Assembly (NCBI RefSeq): GCF_004138285.1
Contig: NZ_SCFN01000001.1
Span: 868,001 to 932,000 of the forward strand
Origin: Gottfriedia acidiceleris
GTDB lineage: Bacteria > Bacillota > Bacilli > Bacillales > Bacillaceae_G
Reading direction: 5' to 3'
DNA: 64,000 nucleotides
Translations under genes and position numbers: made by a program
In this document: positions 25,991-35,877 of the stretch, in pieces
Position numbering within the stretch: position 1 is the first letter of the stretch
Layout of the letters: every line of letters starts with the position of its first letter
Notes under the pieces: generated by a model
The model's database searches: none
Told to the model about the DNA's origin: nothing
What the model saw: the letters and a program-made list of their open reading frames with translations, nothing else

Positions 25991-27607
25991 ATGGAGACTT
26001 TTAAATGTGAATGTGGTCATCTTAATCATGTAGGTACTGTAATATGTGAGTCATGTGGTAAACCTCAAGATGAAAAAGCAACCGACATACTTGATATGCG
26101 CTATGAAGGGACTGCTAGAAGATCAATCGTTAATAATCAAACTTATATAGATAAAATATGGACGTTTTTTTCATCTGTAAAAGTAGCTGTTGTAATCATT
26201 CTAATTACGCTAGTAGCAGCAGCATTAGGTACTATTTTTCCGCAAAGAGATCTACTACCGCCTACTGCGAATCCTGCAACATATTATCAAGATGAATATG
26301 GAATCTTTGGTAAAATATACGATGCAATTGGTTTGGATAATACGTTTAACTCTTGGTGGTTCATGTTACTTGTTGCATCGATTGGGATATCACTAGTAAT
26401 TTGTAGTTTAGATCGAATTTTACCACTCTATAAAGCTCTAAACAAACAAACTGTTACTAGACATCCAAACTTTTTAAAAAGACAAAAAATGTTTGGAATT
26501 AGTAGAGTTGATCATATTCCAGACGAAATAGAAAAAGCTAAAGTTAATTTACGTAAAAGAGGTTATAAAATACGTGAAGAAAACGGCAATATCTTAGCAG
26601 AAAAAGGTCGTTTCTCTCGTTGGGGTCCATATGTAAACCATATAGGGTTAATTATCTTCCTTATTGGGGTAATGATGAGATATGTACCAGGAATGTATAT
26701 GGATAAGGCTCTATGGGTTCAAGAAGGCGAATTAAAACCTGTCGTTGGTACAAACCAAAACTATTATATTAAATTAAATGATTTCCATATGGAAACGTAT
26801 GATAAAGATAAAGAAGGTAAAGTTTATAAAAAAGCGATTGAGCGCTTTGGAAATGATAAAATACCAAAAAACTATCAAGCCGATGTTACATTGTATAAAC
26901 GCGAAGGAAATTTAATACCAGGAGAAGATCCAAAACTTAAAAAAGTAAAAGATTATAGTATTAAAGTTAATGAACCTCTAAAATTCCAAAACTTCGCTCT
27001 ATATCAAGTAGATTATCGAATTGGTGAATTTAGTGCATTTTTATTTACATTACAAAATAAACAAACAGGTGAAAAATTAGGGCCTATAACAGTAGATTTA
27101 CAAAATCCAAAAGAAGTATATGACTTAAAAAATGGATATAAAGTAGAACTTAAAAATTATTTTCCAGATTTCTATTTTAACTCTGATGGTCAACCTGATA
27201 CAAAAACAAGAAAACCAAACAATCCAGCGTTTGTATTTAAAATGACTACTCCAAAAACACCAAAAGGTGAAGTAGCATTTGTTGCGATCAAACAAAATAT
27301 TGAACCAAATGGTGAAAACAAATATAAAATGTCATTTGCAGGTATTGAAACTAAAGATTCAACAGGTTTAACAGTTCGTAAAGATTTAACTCTTTGGTTA
27401 CTAGGACTTGGAGGAGCAATCTTTATGATTGGTGTAATTCAAGGTATGTATTGGTATCACCGACGCATTTGGATTCAGAATCAAGATGGGGAAGTTTGGG
27501 TTGCGGCATTTACAAATAAAAACTATTATGGTTTAAAGATGGAATTAAAGAAAGTGTTTGGAGACACAAAAATAGAATTGCCGGTCGATCAACAAGCTAA
27601 TGAATAG
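25991..27607 (+). CDS. resB: Cytochrome c biogenesis protein ResB
   Basis: Membrane half of the system II haem-delivery/ligation complex with ResC. 538 residues: an N-terminal four-Cys zinc-ribbon-like motif (CECGHLNH ... CESCG, residues 5-23), three membrane helices near 65-85, 118-135 and 210-230, a large outside domain, and a final helix near 470. An upstream in-frame start exists, but GGGG at 25979-25984 supports ATG 25991. 28 bases after resA; 20 before resC. Confidence 0.94.
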   Translation: METFKCECGHLNHVGTVICESCGKPQDEKATDILDMRYEGTARRSIVNNQTYIDKIWTFFSSVKVAVVIILITLVAAALGTIFPQRDLLPPTANPATYYQDEYGIFGKIYDAIGLDNTFNSWWFMLLVASIGISLVICSLDRILPLYKALNKQTVTRHPNFLKRQKMFGISRVDHIPDEIEKAKVNLRKRGYKIREENGNILAEKGRFSRWGPYVNHIGLIIFLIGVMMRYVPGMYMDKALWVQEGELKPVVGTNQNYYIKLNDFHMETYDKDKEGKVYKKAIERFGNDKIPKNYQADVTLYKREGNLIPGEDPKLKKVKDYSIKVNEPLKFQNFALYQVDYRIGEFSAFLFTLQNKQTGEKLGPITVDLQNPKEVYDLKNGYKVELKNYFPDFYFNSDGQPDTKTRKPNNPAFVFKMTTPKTPKGEVAFVAIKQNIEPNGENKYKMSFAGIETKDSTGLTVRKDLTLWLLGLGGAIFMIGVIQGMYWYHRRIWIQNQDGEVWVAAFTNKNYYGLKMELKKVFGDTKIELPVDQQANE

Positions 27608-27627
27608 TGTTTAACTAGGGGGAAAAT

Positions 27628-28794
27628 ATGTACGAGCTAAGTAGTAATTTTTTATTTATCGCGTTTATTTGTTATATAGTAGCTACTTTCTTTTTTGGCG
27701 GCTCGATGAAAACAAATGATAATGGTCCTAATAGATGGGGTACAATTGGTATTACGATTACATTAATAGGATTCTTATCGCAAATTACTTATTTTATTTT
27801 AAGATGGATTGCTGCTGGACATGCACCTGTAAGTAATCTATTTGAATTTATTACATTCTTTGGAATGATGTTAATTTTTGCGTTTATCATGATTTATTTT
27901 ATGTATCGCTTAAATATAATTGGATTATTCGCATTACCGTTGTCAATTATCATCATTGCTTATGCATCAGTATTTCCACATGAAATCAAACCATTAGTTC
28001 CATCTTTAAAAAGCTATTGGTTACATATCCATGTAACGACTGCAGCTTTAGGGGAAGCTATTTTAGCGATTAGCTTTATTACAGGATTAATTTATTTAAT
28101 TAAAAATATCGATCAAAAAGTATCAACAAAGAAAACATTTTGGCTAGAAGCAGTTTTATATTTCTTAGTAACGGTAGTTGGTTTCGTCGTTATTTCAACA
28201 GCATTTACTGCATCTGGATACGAAGCTAAATATAATTGGGTTAATAAAGATAAAGTACAAGAAGAAATGGTCTATAATCTTCCATCACTTGTTGGTCCAC
28301 ATAAAGGTGAATTGACTACAAAAGATAAATTTGAAGCACTTGCAGAAATGCCTGCTATGGTTAATGCTAAAAAATTGAACACTGTAATTTGGTCAATTTT
28401 TGCTGGAGCAGCATTATATGCAATCATCCGTTTAATTTTAAGAAAACGAATTGGCGCATTTTTACAGCCTTTTGTACAAAAAGTCGATAGTGAATTATTA
28501 GACGAAATCGGATACCGTGCTGTAGCGATTGGTTTTCCAGTATTTACACTTGGTGGACTAATCTTTGCTATGATTTGGGCTCAAATTGCTTGGACAAAGT
28601 TCTGGAGCTGGGACCCAAAGGAAGATTGGGCATTAATAACATGGTTATTCTATGCAGTGTTTCTACATCTTCGTTTCAAACGAAATTGGCAAGGTGAAAA
28701 ATCTGCTTGGTTAGCTGTACTAGGATTTGCAATTATTATGTTTAACTTAATCGCTGTTAACTTAATCATTGCAGGCTTACACTCTTATGCGTAA
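27628..28794 (+). CDS. resC: Cytochrome c biogenesis protein ResC (CcsA-type)
   Basis: Polytopic haem-handling protein of the system II cytochrome c synthase. 388 residues with about eight membrane helices. The tryptophan-rich WWD signature is visible as [20 protein letters not shown] near residues 325-344, flanked by conserved His ([20 protein letters not shown]). Ends before a strong terminator, so resABC and resDE are separate transcripts or linked only by read-through. Confidence 0.94.
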   Translation: MYELSSNFLFIAFICYIVATFFFGGSMKTNDNGPNRWGTIGITITLIGFLSQITYFILRWIAAGHAPVSNLFEFITFFGMMLIFAFIMIYFMYRLNIIGLFALPLSIIIIAYASVFPHEIKPLVPSLKSYWLHIHVTTAALGEAILAISFITGLIYLIKNIDQKVSTKKTFWLEAVLYFLVTVVGFVVISTAFTASGYEAKYNWVNKDKVQEEMVYNLPSLVGPHKGELTTKDKFEALAEMPAMVNAKKLNTVIWSIFAGAALYAIIRLILRKRIGAFLQPFVQKVDSELLDEIGYRAVAIGFPVFTLGGLIFAMIWAQIAWTKFWSWDPKEDWALITWLFYAVFLHLRFKRNWQGEKSAWLAVLGFAIIMFNLIAVNLIIAGLHSYA

Positions 28795-28799
28795 TTAAT

Positions 28800-28846
28800 A
28801 AAAAGCCCTGTAAAGGAATAAAACTTCCTTTACAGGGCTTTTTTTC
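28800..28846 (+). terminator. Terminator of resABC
   Basis: AAAAGCCCTGTAAAGGAA pairs with TTCCTTTACAGGGCTTTT around a six-base loop, followed by TTT. An 18-bp perfect stem. Confidence 0.93.
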
Positions 28847-29031
28847 TAATTTATATTTTTACGTTCATATGTATTTAAATTTGGCTCCCTAGAAATGGTA
28901 CTCTTGCTTTCTAGTTTTTTTTCACTATTTTATGGAAATAATAAATTCTAAGAATTATGTAAAAATGTTCACAAATTATACTAGAATATCCAATTTTTAT
29001 TATGTAAAATTATGAAGAGGGGGTCGAAATT

Positions 29032-29751
29032 ATGGATCAAAATATAAAAATACTAATAGCAGATGATGAAGATCGTATTAGACGATTATTAAAAATGTAT
29101 TTGGAACGTGATGGATATAGTATTGATGAAGCTGAAAATGGTGAGGATGCTTTAAATTTAGCATTGAAGAATGAATATTCTTTAATCGTATTAGATTTGA
29201 TGATGCCTAAAATTGATGGAATTGAAGTTTGTAGGGAATTACGAAAAACAAAAACAACGCCTGTGATCATGTTAACGGCAAAAGGTGAAGAAACAAACCG
29301 AGTTCAAGGTTTTGAAGTAGGTACAGATGATTATATCGTAAAACCATTTAGTCCGCGTGAAGTAGTTCTTCGAGTAAAAGCTCTATTAAGGCGCTCTTCA
29401 CCAGTACCAGTATTTACTTCAGACAATACTTCAGCGAAGGATATCGTTGTGTTTCCACATTTAACGATTGATAATGACGCTCATAAAGTAATTGTTGAAG
29501 GAGAAGAAATCAGTTTAACACCAAAAGAATATGAACTACTGTTGTTTTTAGCTAAGGCACCTGACAAAGTATTTGATCGTGAAACATTATTGAAATCAGT
29601 TTGGCAATATGATTTTTTCGGAGATTTACGTACCGTAGATACACATGTAAAACGTCTGCGGGAAAAACTAAGTAAAAGCTCTGAGGATGCTGCGAAAATG
29701 ATCGTTACCGTTTGGGGTGTAGGTTATAAATTTGAAGTAGGTCAGGAGTAA
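29032..29751 (+). CDS. resD: Response regulator ResD
   Basis: OmpR-type response regulator controlling aerobic/anaerobic respiration genes, including res and nitrate respiration in B. subtilis. 239 residues: receiver domain with acidic pocket D11/D12, phospho-acceptor D55 in VLDLMMPKIDG, and conserved Lys in YIVKPF near 105. A C-terminal winged helix follows (EYELLLFLAKAP ... TVDTHVKRLREKL ... WGVGYKFE). Strong GAGGGGGT upstream. Stop overlaps resE by one base. Confidence 0.94.
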   Translation: MDQNIKILIADDEDRIRRLLKMYLERDGYSIDEAENGEDALNLALKNEYSLIVLDLMMPKIDGIEVCRELRKTKTTPVIMLTAKGEETNRVQGFEVGTDDYIVKPFSPREVVLRVKALLRRSSPVPVFTSDNTSAKDIVVFPHLTIDNDAHKVIVEGEEISLTPKEYELLLFLAKAPDKVFDRETLLKSVWQYDFFGDLRTVDTHVKRLREKLSKSSEDAAKMIVTVWGVGYKFEVGQE

Positions 29752-31535
29752 TGATCGTAAGAAGTTTAGTTGGAAAGCTTTGGCTGACAATTATCTTACT
29801 AGTCTCTCTTGTATTATCATTCTTGACATTTGTCTTAATAGGATTTTTTGAAAAATTTTACATTGACCTTCAAGTACAAAATATGAAAGATGATGCCACG
29901 AAAATTGCACAATTAATAGAAAATGGTCAACCACTCTCAAATATTGAGTATTTGTCAAATAATATTGTTAGTAGATATTCAAGAGTAATCATTTCTATTG
30001 ACGGTCAAGAGCCATGGTATTCAAATAATACATATGGCATACAGGAGCTACCTTTTAAAGAAATAAAAAATGATGAAATCTTAAATAAAACGTTAACTGA
30101 AAATAAAGAGGTCAGTAAAAGACTTGTTTACGGTGAAAATAGTGAGAGAGAAAAATTAGTAGTGGGTGTTCCGTTAAATACAAACTCAAAAAATGGAGCT
30201 GTATTTATATACCAAACATTACAACCTGTAAAAGTGATGATTCACCAAACGACTAATTTTGTCTTGCTTGCGGCATCGATTGGAATCGTATTAACAACAT
30301 TTTTCTCATTCTTTCTTTCCTCTAAAATTACAGCACCACTTAGAAAGATGAAAGAAGTTGTAAGTAGTATGACTTCAGGGAATTTTAATGTGAAAGTACC
30401 AATCCATTCGAGTGATGAAATTGGAGAACTTGCTTATTCATTTAACAAGATGAGTAAACAATTAAATTTTAATATGAATGAATTAAAACAAGAAAAGGAG
30501 AAAGTTTCTAATATTATTACAAGTATGGTAGATGGTGTAATTTCGATTGATAAAGAAGGTCAAATCGTGACATCAAATCCACCAGCTGAGCGCTTTTTGA
30601 AAATGCTTAATGATGATCAGTTAGAAGAACCCTCTTCTCTTGTTTTAACGAAGGAACTATTAGATTTATTTGTATTAGTAGTCGAAAGTGAGAAAAAGCA
30701 ATTTATTGAATTAAATTTCGATCAAGGCAATTGGCAAGTTTTAATGTCGCCTCTTTATAATCAAACAAATATAAGAGGCGTTGTAGCGGTGATTCGAGAT
30801 GTTACAGAGCAAAGACGTTTAGAAAAGATGAGAAAAGATTTTATAGCGCATGTTTCTCATGAGTTACGTACGCCTATTTCTTTATTACAAGGTTATAGCG
30901 AAGCGATTGTAGATGGTGTAGCAGAATCCAAAGAAGAAATGCAAGAATTGTCACAAATCATTTATGATGAGTCACTTAGAATGGGTCGATTAGTAAATGA
31001 TTTGTTAGATCTAGCAAGAATGGAGAACGGTTTTACTGAATTAAATAGAGAGTTCGTTCCTCTAGTACAATTTGTAGATCGAATTTTACGCAAGTTTAAA
31101 GGGTTAGCAAAGGAAAAGAATATTAAACTATTTGGTGAAATCGACAACGTTCCACATTTAAATATCTACATAGATGAGGATCGAATGGAACAGGTTTTTA
31201 CAAATTTAATTGATAATGCAATAAGACATACGAATGAAAATGGAAGAATAATTGTTTCAGTAAATCAAAATGAAAGATCAACTACATTTAATTTTATTGA
31301 TTCAGGTGCAGGTATTTCAAATGAAGATTTACCATTTGTATTTGAACGTTTTTATAAAGCGGATAAAGCTCGTACAAGAGGTAGAAGTGGAACGGGTTTA
31401 GGTTTATCAATCGTTAAAAATATTGTTACAGCACATGGTGGATCCATCCAAGTCTATAGTGAAGAAGGACAGGGAACGACATTTAAAGTTAAAATACCGC
31501 ATAATTTACGAATGAACGAAAAAGATGTAGAGTAA
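29751..31535 (+). CDS. resE: Sensor histidine kinase ResE
   Basis: Membrane sensor kinase partner of ResD. 594 residues: membrane helices at about 10-32 and 168-188 enclosing an outside domain, then HAMP (KITAPLRKMKEVV), a PAS domain near 250-350, the HisKA box FIAHVSHELRTPI (phospho-His near residue 369), and the ATPase domain with N box (NLIDNAIRH), G1 (DSGAGIS) and G2 (GRSGTGLGLSI). Coupled to resD by TAATG overlap. The sigX-rsiX pair that follows in B. subtilis is absent. Confidence 0.94.
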   Translation: MIVRSLVGKLWLTIILLVSLVLSFLTFVLIGFFEKFYIDLQVQNMKDDATKIAQLIENGQPLSNIEYLSNNIVSRYSRVIISIDGQEPWYSNNTYGIQELPFKEIKNDEILNKTLTENKEVSKRLVYGENSEREKLVVGVPLNTNSKNGAVFIYQTLQPVKVMIHQTTNFVLLAASIGIVLTTFFSFFLSSKITAPLRKMKEVVSSMTSGNFNVKVPIHSSDEIGELAYSFNKMSKQLNFNMNELKQEKEKVSNIITSMVDGVISIDKEGQIVTSNPPAERFLKMLNDDQLEEPSSLVLTKELLDLFVLVVESEKKQFIELNFDQGNWQVLMSPLYNQTNIRGVVAVIRDVTEQRRLEKMRKDFIAHVSHELRTPISLLQGYSEAIVDGVAESKEEMQELSQIIYDESLRMGRLVNDLLDLARMENGFTELNREFVPLVQFVDRILRKFKGLAKEKNIKLFGEIDNVPHLNIYIDEDRMEQVFTNLIDNAIRHTNENGRIIVSVNQNERSTTFNFIDSGAGISNEDLPFVFERFYKADKARTRGRSGTGLGLSIVKNIVTAHGGSIQVYSEEGQGTTFKVKIPHNLRMNEKDVE

Positions 31536-31645
31536 TCTTGTTTCATATAAAACATATTACCATAATGTTTAGAGACAAAATTTCTGCAAAACACACAAAA
31601 AACAAATAGATGGTTAGTAAAATAATAAACATATAAATAAAATAA

Positions 31646-31674
31646 TTGAATTCTTACCCGATTTATCTTACGAT
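31646..31674 (+). promoter_or_regulatory. Sigma-A promoter of the B12 operon
   Basis: TTGAAT (31646-31651), 17 bases, TACGAT (31669-31674), ending 16 bases before the riboswitch. Confidence 0.5.
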
Positions 31675-31690
31675 TGAATTAATGAAATAT

Positions 31691-31848
31691 TGATGAGTTT
31701 AGTGCAAGTATTGCTTAAAAGGGAATCTGGTATAATCCAGAACTGTCCCCGCAACTGTAATGTGGACGAAACGAATATCCACTGTTCGAAAGAATGGGAA
31801 GGTCGGAGTAGGTTGAAACAAAGTCAGTAGACCTGCTAAATTCATCCT
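31691..31848 (+). ncRNA. Cobalamin riboswitch
   Basis: AdoCbl-type riboswitch. Conserved blocks in order: AAAAGGGAATCTGGT near 31717, CCCCGCAACTGTAAT near 31746, and the B12 box AGTCAGTAGACCTGC (31822-31836). GATGAGTTT at the start can pair with AATTCATC at the end as P1. A terminator follows at 31917, so B12 would shut off btuFCD and probably the adenosyltransferase by premature termination. Confidence 0.93.
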
Positions 31849-31916
31849 TGTTCAATTCTTCGGGGAGTAAGAATTTGAAGCAGCAGTTGCAAGATTTCTT
31901 GTATATATATGTTGTT

Positions 31917-31948
31917 TCAGCCCCGTTCAAAATGAATGGGGTTTTTTT
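31917..31948 (+). terminator. Riboswitch expression-platform terminator
   Basis: CCCCGTTCA pairs with TGAATGGGG (one G-T pair), followed by TTTTTTT, 30 bases ahead of btuF. An alternative hairpin, TTCAATTCTT / AAGAATTTGAA (about 31850-31880), lies between the aptamer and this stem. Confidence 0.85.
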
Positions 31949-31978
31949 ATGCTTTCCAATTATATTAGGAGGATTTAA

Positions 31979-32938
31979 ATGAAGAAGTTTTTATCAAGTT
32001 TAATCATTATGTTATTGTGTTTAGGTTTATTTGGTTGTAATAATGATACGACGCAAAAAAAATCGAATGTAAGTAAGAGTGAACAAGCAACTTTTCCAAT
32101 GACTGTGAAAGATGCAACGAACAAAGAAATTAGTTTTAAAGAGGCACCTAAAAAAATAGTATCACTAATTCCTAGTAATACGGAAATCTTGTTTTCGATT
32201 GGAGAGGGCAAGGATGTTATAGGGGTAACGGATTTTGACAATTATCCAAAAGAAGTAAAAACAATTGAAAAAGTCGGCGGAAATAATGCCGATATGACGT
32301 ATAATGTTGAAAAAATTATTTCATTAAAACCTGATTTAGTTTTAGCACATGAATCAAGTTTAGGGATTTCTGCTGACGGTTTAGAACAATTAAAACAAGC
32401 TGGAATTAATGTTTTTGTCGTAAAAAATGCTGCAACTATTAATGATGTTTATGATACAATTCTACAAGTTGGTGAAATAACGGGAAAAACTGAGCAGTCT
32501 AAAAAAGTTATAAGTGGCATGAAAACGAAATTAGATGAAATTAGTAAAAAAACAGCAAAAGCATCTACAAATCCAAAGGTTTGGCTTGAAATATCAGGAC
32601 CACCGGAAATATATACTGCAGGTAAAGGTACTTTCCTAGATGAAATGATTTCGATTATTCATGCTAAAAACATAGCGGAAAACGAAAAGGGATGGGTACA
32701 GTATAGTGAGGAATCAGCGATCAAAGCGAATCCTGATGTGATTTTAACAACTTATGGAGATTTCGCTCCAAACTTAGAAAAAACTGTAATGGCTAGAAAA
32801 AACTGGCAAACAGTAAATGCAATTAAAAATAAACGTGTATATGATATAAATGCAGATACAACATCTAGACCAGGTCCAAGACTTGCAGAGGGAGTCGAAG
32901 CAATTGCAAAGGCGGTATACCCAGAGCTTTTTAAATAA
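31979..32938 (+). CDS. btuF: Vitamin B12 ABC transporter, substrate-binding lipoprotein BtuF
   Basis: Extracellular lipoprotein of the TroA/BtuF family that captures cobalamin for BtuCD. Signal peptide II with lipobox LFGC (Cys20). The two-lobed binding domain shows KRIVSLIPSNTEIL-type opening near 57 and RPGPRLAEGVEAIA near 300. AGGAGGA upstream. 319 residues. Its end overlaps btuC. The riboswitch identifies the substrate as cobalamin rather than iron-siderophore. Confidence 0.93.
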   Translation: MKKFLSSLIIMLLCLGLFGCNNDTTQKKSNVSKSEQATFPMTVKDATNKEISFKEAPKKIVSLIPSNTEILFSIGEGKDVIGVTDFDNYPKEVKTIEKVGGNNADMTYNVEKIISLKPDLVLAHESSLGISADGLEQLKQAGINVFVVKNAATINDVYDTILQVGEITGKTEQSKKVISGMKTKLDEISKKTAKASTNPKVWLEISGPPEIYTAGKGTFLDEMISIIHAKNIAENEKGWVQYSEESAIKANPDVILTTYGDFAPNLEKTVMARKNWQTVNAIKNKRVYDINADTTSRPGPRLAEGVEAIAKAVYPELFK

Positions 32939-33956
32939 TACATATTTAATCTTTTTAATTCCAGTTATCATATTAATTTTTTTATTTATTTTAGGGGTTT
33001 CGATCGGGTCTACATCGATTCCCTTTTCTTCTATTATTTCTAGCTTTTCAGATGCTCTATTTAAAACTGATTATGTCCCAGCAGATATACAAACAATTGT
33101 TATGAATATACGAGTGCCAAGAGTAATGTTAGCTGCCTTAGTCGGTGCATGTCTTTCATTAGCAGGTGTAGCGTTTCAAGGAATACTTAAAAATCCATTA
33201 GCTGACCCTTTTACATTAGGTGTCTCTTCAGGTGCCTCTGTAGGAGCGGTGGTTGTTTTGTTTTTTCAAATAAGCTTACCCTTTGTAACTTATTTTACAT
33301 TGCCAGTAGTTAGTATATTATTTGGATTTGGTACACTCATCTTGTTATTACTATTTGTTCGAAAACTAGACCGCTCTCTTAATGTAGAGACAATCATATT
33401 AGGTGGTATTATAATAAGTTCATTTTGTTCTGCATTATTATCATTATTTATAACTTTTTCAAATAATGAATTACGTGCAGTAATTGGATGGTTAATGGGT
33501 AATATTGGTGGGAGAGGCATTCAGTACTCTCTTAGTTTATTACCGTTTTTCATAATTTCTTTCTTAATTTTATTTAGTCAAAATAGGCAGCTAGATGCGA
33601 TGACATTCGGTAGCACAAATGCAAAACATATCGGAATTGATGTGAAAAAATCCACTTATTTAATTTTGTTGACTGGAAGTATTTTATCTGGTGCAGCAGT
33701 AGCTGTTTCTGGAACAATTGGATTTGTAGGATTAGTTGTTCCCCATTTTACTAGAACACTTGTAGGACCATTACATAAAAAATTACTTCCTTTATCGATG
33801 ATAAATGGCGCAATATTTTTAATCGGGTCTGACATATTATCGAGAGTTGTTTTAGCCCCAAGAGAGTTACCAATCGGGGTAATTACTTCATTAATTGGTG
33901 CTCCAATATTTGCTTTTATATTACTATCTTTGAAAAGAAATAGGGGAAAAGTATGA
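32904..33956 (+). CDS. btuC: Vitamin B12 ABC transporter permease BtuC
   Basis: FecCD-family permease with about ten membrane helices in 350 residues; conserved LALVGACLSLAGVAFQGILKNPLADP-type segment near 80-105 and GTIGFVGLVVPHFTR near 272-286. No ATG lies near the start. TTG at 32904, nine bases after AGAGGGAG (32887-32894), is the best initiator and lies 35 bases inside the btuF coding region. Its stop overlaps the btuD ATG (ATGA). Confidence 0.92.
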   Translation: MQRRYTQSFLNNTYLIFLIPVIILIFLFILGVSIGSTSIPFSSIISSFSDALFKTDYVPADIQTIVMNIRVPRVMLAALVGACLSLAGVAFQGILKNPLADPFTLGVSSGASVGAVVVLFFQISLPFVTYFTLPVVSILFGFGTLILLLLFVRKLDRSLNVETIILGGIIISSFCSALLSLFITFSNNELRAVIGWLMGNIGGRGIQYSLSLLPFFIISFLILFSQNRQLDAMTFGSTNAKHIGIDVKKSTYLILLTGSILSGAAVAVSGTIGFVGLVVPHFTRTLVGPLHKKLLPLSMINGAIFLIGSDILSRVVLAPRELPIGVITSLIGAPIFAFILLSLKRNRGKV

Positions 33957-34738
33957 TCAAATGTCAAGATATCTCATATTCATATGATGGAATTCATACT
34001 GATTTGGATGAACTGTCATATTCTATTAATCAAGGAGAATGGCTAGGAATTATAGGTCCAAATGGGAGTGGAAAGTCAACGTTTTTAAATATTCTTTGTG
34101 GACTTTTTAAGCCGTCTAAAGGAAATGTAATGTTGGATGGAGAATTTGTTTCTAGTATGTCTAATAAACAAATAGCAAAAAAGATTGCTGTTTTATCGCA
34201 ACAAAATTCCTATACATATTCTTATGAGGTAAAAGAAACAGTTAAACTTGGACGTCTTGCTCATTCGTCTTCCTTTTTTCCTACTTGGTCCACAATCGAT
34301 GAAACTGCGGTCAATAATGCAATGATGATGACAGGTACTAAGAAGATGGAAAAAAGCTTCATAAATGAAATTAGTGGTGGTGAGCGTCAAAGAGTATTTC
34401 TTGCTCAATGCTTTGCTCAGGAAACACCATATATTTTTTTAGACGAACCAAGTAACCATTTAGATTTAATGCATACAATTAAAATTTTAGACGTTTTAAA
34501 GGAATTACAAAAAAAAGAAAATAAAACGATTGTAACTGTTTTTCATGACTTAAATTTAGCAAGTCTTTACTGTGATCGATTATTAGGATTAAAGGACGGA
34601 AAAATTTATATCGAAGGAAAAACAGACGCAGTTTTAAGTGAAAATTTATTAAAAGGTTTATATGACACATCTTTTCAAATTTTAGATAATCCCGAAACAA
34701 ATAAAAAGGTTATTATTTATAAAAGTAATGTATTGTAA
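33953..34738 (+). CDS. btuD: Vitamin B12 ABC transporter ATP-binding protein BtuD
   Basis: ATPase subunit of the BtuFCD importer. 261 residues: Walker A GPNGSGKST near 36-44, Q-loop LSQQN, ABC signature EISGGERQRVFLAQ near 138-151, Walker B YIFLDEPSNHLD near 160-171 and the switch His in VFHDLN. Overlaps btuC by four bases. Confidence 0.95.
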   Translation: MIKCQDISYSYDGIHTDLDELSYSINQGEWLGIIGPNGSGKSTFLNILCGLFKPSKGNVMLDGEFVSSMSNKQIAKKIAVLSQQNSYTYSYEVKETVKLGRLAHSSSFFPTWSTIDETAVNNAMMMTGTKKMEKSFINEISGGERQRVFLAQCFAQETPYIFLDEPSNHLDLMHTIKILDVLKELQKKENKTIVTVFHDLNLASLYCDRLLGLKDGKIYIEGKTDAVLSENLLKGLYDTSFQILDNPETNKKVIIYKSNVL

Positions 34739-34767
34739 ATTAAAATTGAAAAAAGGAGAGGTTTTTC

Positions 34768-35337
34768 ATGAAAATTTATACAAAAACTGGGGATAAAGGT
34801 CAGACTAGCTTAGTAGGTAAACGAGTAGATAAAGATGATTTAAGGGTAGAGTCTTACGGGACAATTGACGAAGTAAATACAATCGTTGGGTACGCAATGA
34901 CATATTTAGATCATGAAGATACGAGAGATATATACAATGCACTTCAAAAGATCCAACATGAACTATTTGACTGTGGTGGAGATTTGGCAGTAGTAAAGGA
35001 TAGCATCCCTTTTAAAACGACAGAGAAAATGGTTGAAGAGCTTGAAACATTAATAGATGAATATATGGAAGCAACTCCCCCATTACAGCGTTTTATTTTA
35101 CCTGGTGGGTCAAAACCTGCTGCAATCATTCATCAAGCAAGAGCGGTAACGAGACGTGCAGAAAGAACGGTCGTAACATTAATGAAGCAAGAAAACATTC
35201 ATCTTCCAGTATTTTTATATTTGAATCGATTATCTGATTATTTCTTTGCACTTGCAAGGGTAATCAACACCCGTTTAAATATTAAGGATGTTGAATACGA
35301 AAGAGGAGCTATCGTATTTCGAACTGATAAAAAATAA
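34768..35337 (+). CDS. yvqK: Cob(I)alamin adenosyltransferase, PduO type
   Basis: Transfers the adenosyl group of ATP to cob(I)alamin, making adenosylcobalamin. 189 residues with the ATP-binding opening KIYTKTGDKGQTSLVGKRVDKD and the conserved VESYGTIDEVN; the RAVTRRAERTVVTL helix lies near 125-138 and FLYLNRLSDYFFALAR near 150-165. Located 29 bases after btuD with AAAGGAGAGG, probably co-transcribed under riboswitch control. Corresponds to B. subtilis YvqK. Confidence 0.94.
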   Translation: MKIYTKTGDKGQTSLVGKRVDKDDLRVESYGTIDEVNTIVGYAMTYLDHEDTRDIYNALQKIQHELFDCGGDLAVVKDSIPFKTTEKMVEELETLIDEYMEATPPLQRFILPGGSKPAAIIHQARAVTRRAERTVVTLMKQENIHLPVFLYLNRLSDYFFALARVINTRLNIKDVEYERGAIVFRTDKK

Positions 35338-35342
35338 ATAAT

Positions 35343-35394
35343 AAAAATAGCGTTTGAATAGTTAAATTTTTCTAATCAATCGCTATTTTTTTTG
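35343..35394 (+). terminator. Terminator of the B12 operon
   Basis: AAAAATAGCG pairs with CGCTATTTTT over a 28-base partly paired loop, then TTT. Confidence 0.65.
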
Positions 35395-35585
35395 TATAAA
35401 TAATTTTTTTCAATCATAGAATGATTGAGTGTATGTTAGTAAAAGTATGTTTTTGGCGTTTACAAATTCGATTTGCTCAATACTTCTTAAGTAATATACA
35501 TAAAAAAGAGTTAAAGATTTGAAATGATTTATGCGCATAGTCTAATTTTTTAATGAATTAACATTTCTCAGGTAGGAGGCAAATA

Positions 35586-35732
35586 ATGTTTGATTTTCTT
35601 AGGAGATGTTTGTTGATAGTTGTGTTTGTTTTAACGATTGGCCTTTTATTTATCGGAGGGAATCGAGAGAAATTAAAGGATATAATATTAGATAAAAATT
35701 TTCATGAATTAAAAATAGTTTCAAATCCTTAG
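35586..35732 (+). CDS. Small single-pass membrane protein, 48 residues
   Basis: Short gene with an excellent AGGAGG seven bases before ATG 35586. The product begins with basic residues (MFDFLRRC), has one membrane helix (LLIVVFVLTIGLLFIGG) and a charged tail (NREKLKDIILDKNFHELKI). No recognised family. It stands alone in the 540-base stretch between the adenosyltransferase and the phosphotransferase; the rest of that stretch shows no other gene. Confidence 0.6.
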   Translation: MFDFLRRCLLIVVFVLTIGLLFIGGNREKLKDIILDKNFHELKIVSNP

Positions 35733-35877
35733 ACATTTATTTGGCCTTATTAGTTTAATAATTAGTGTTAAAAAGACCGATTGTTTTTAGAACTTCTACT
35801 TTAAATGTAAATTACTAATAAATTTGGTAAAGTACATTTATATGTGAAGTTCTATTTTTTATTTTAAGGAGAAAGAA

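Noticed and set aside
33656-33967. 103-codon minus-strand frame
   Set aside because: Antisense shadow of btuC with no start signals.
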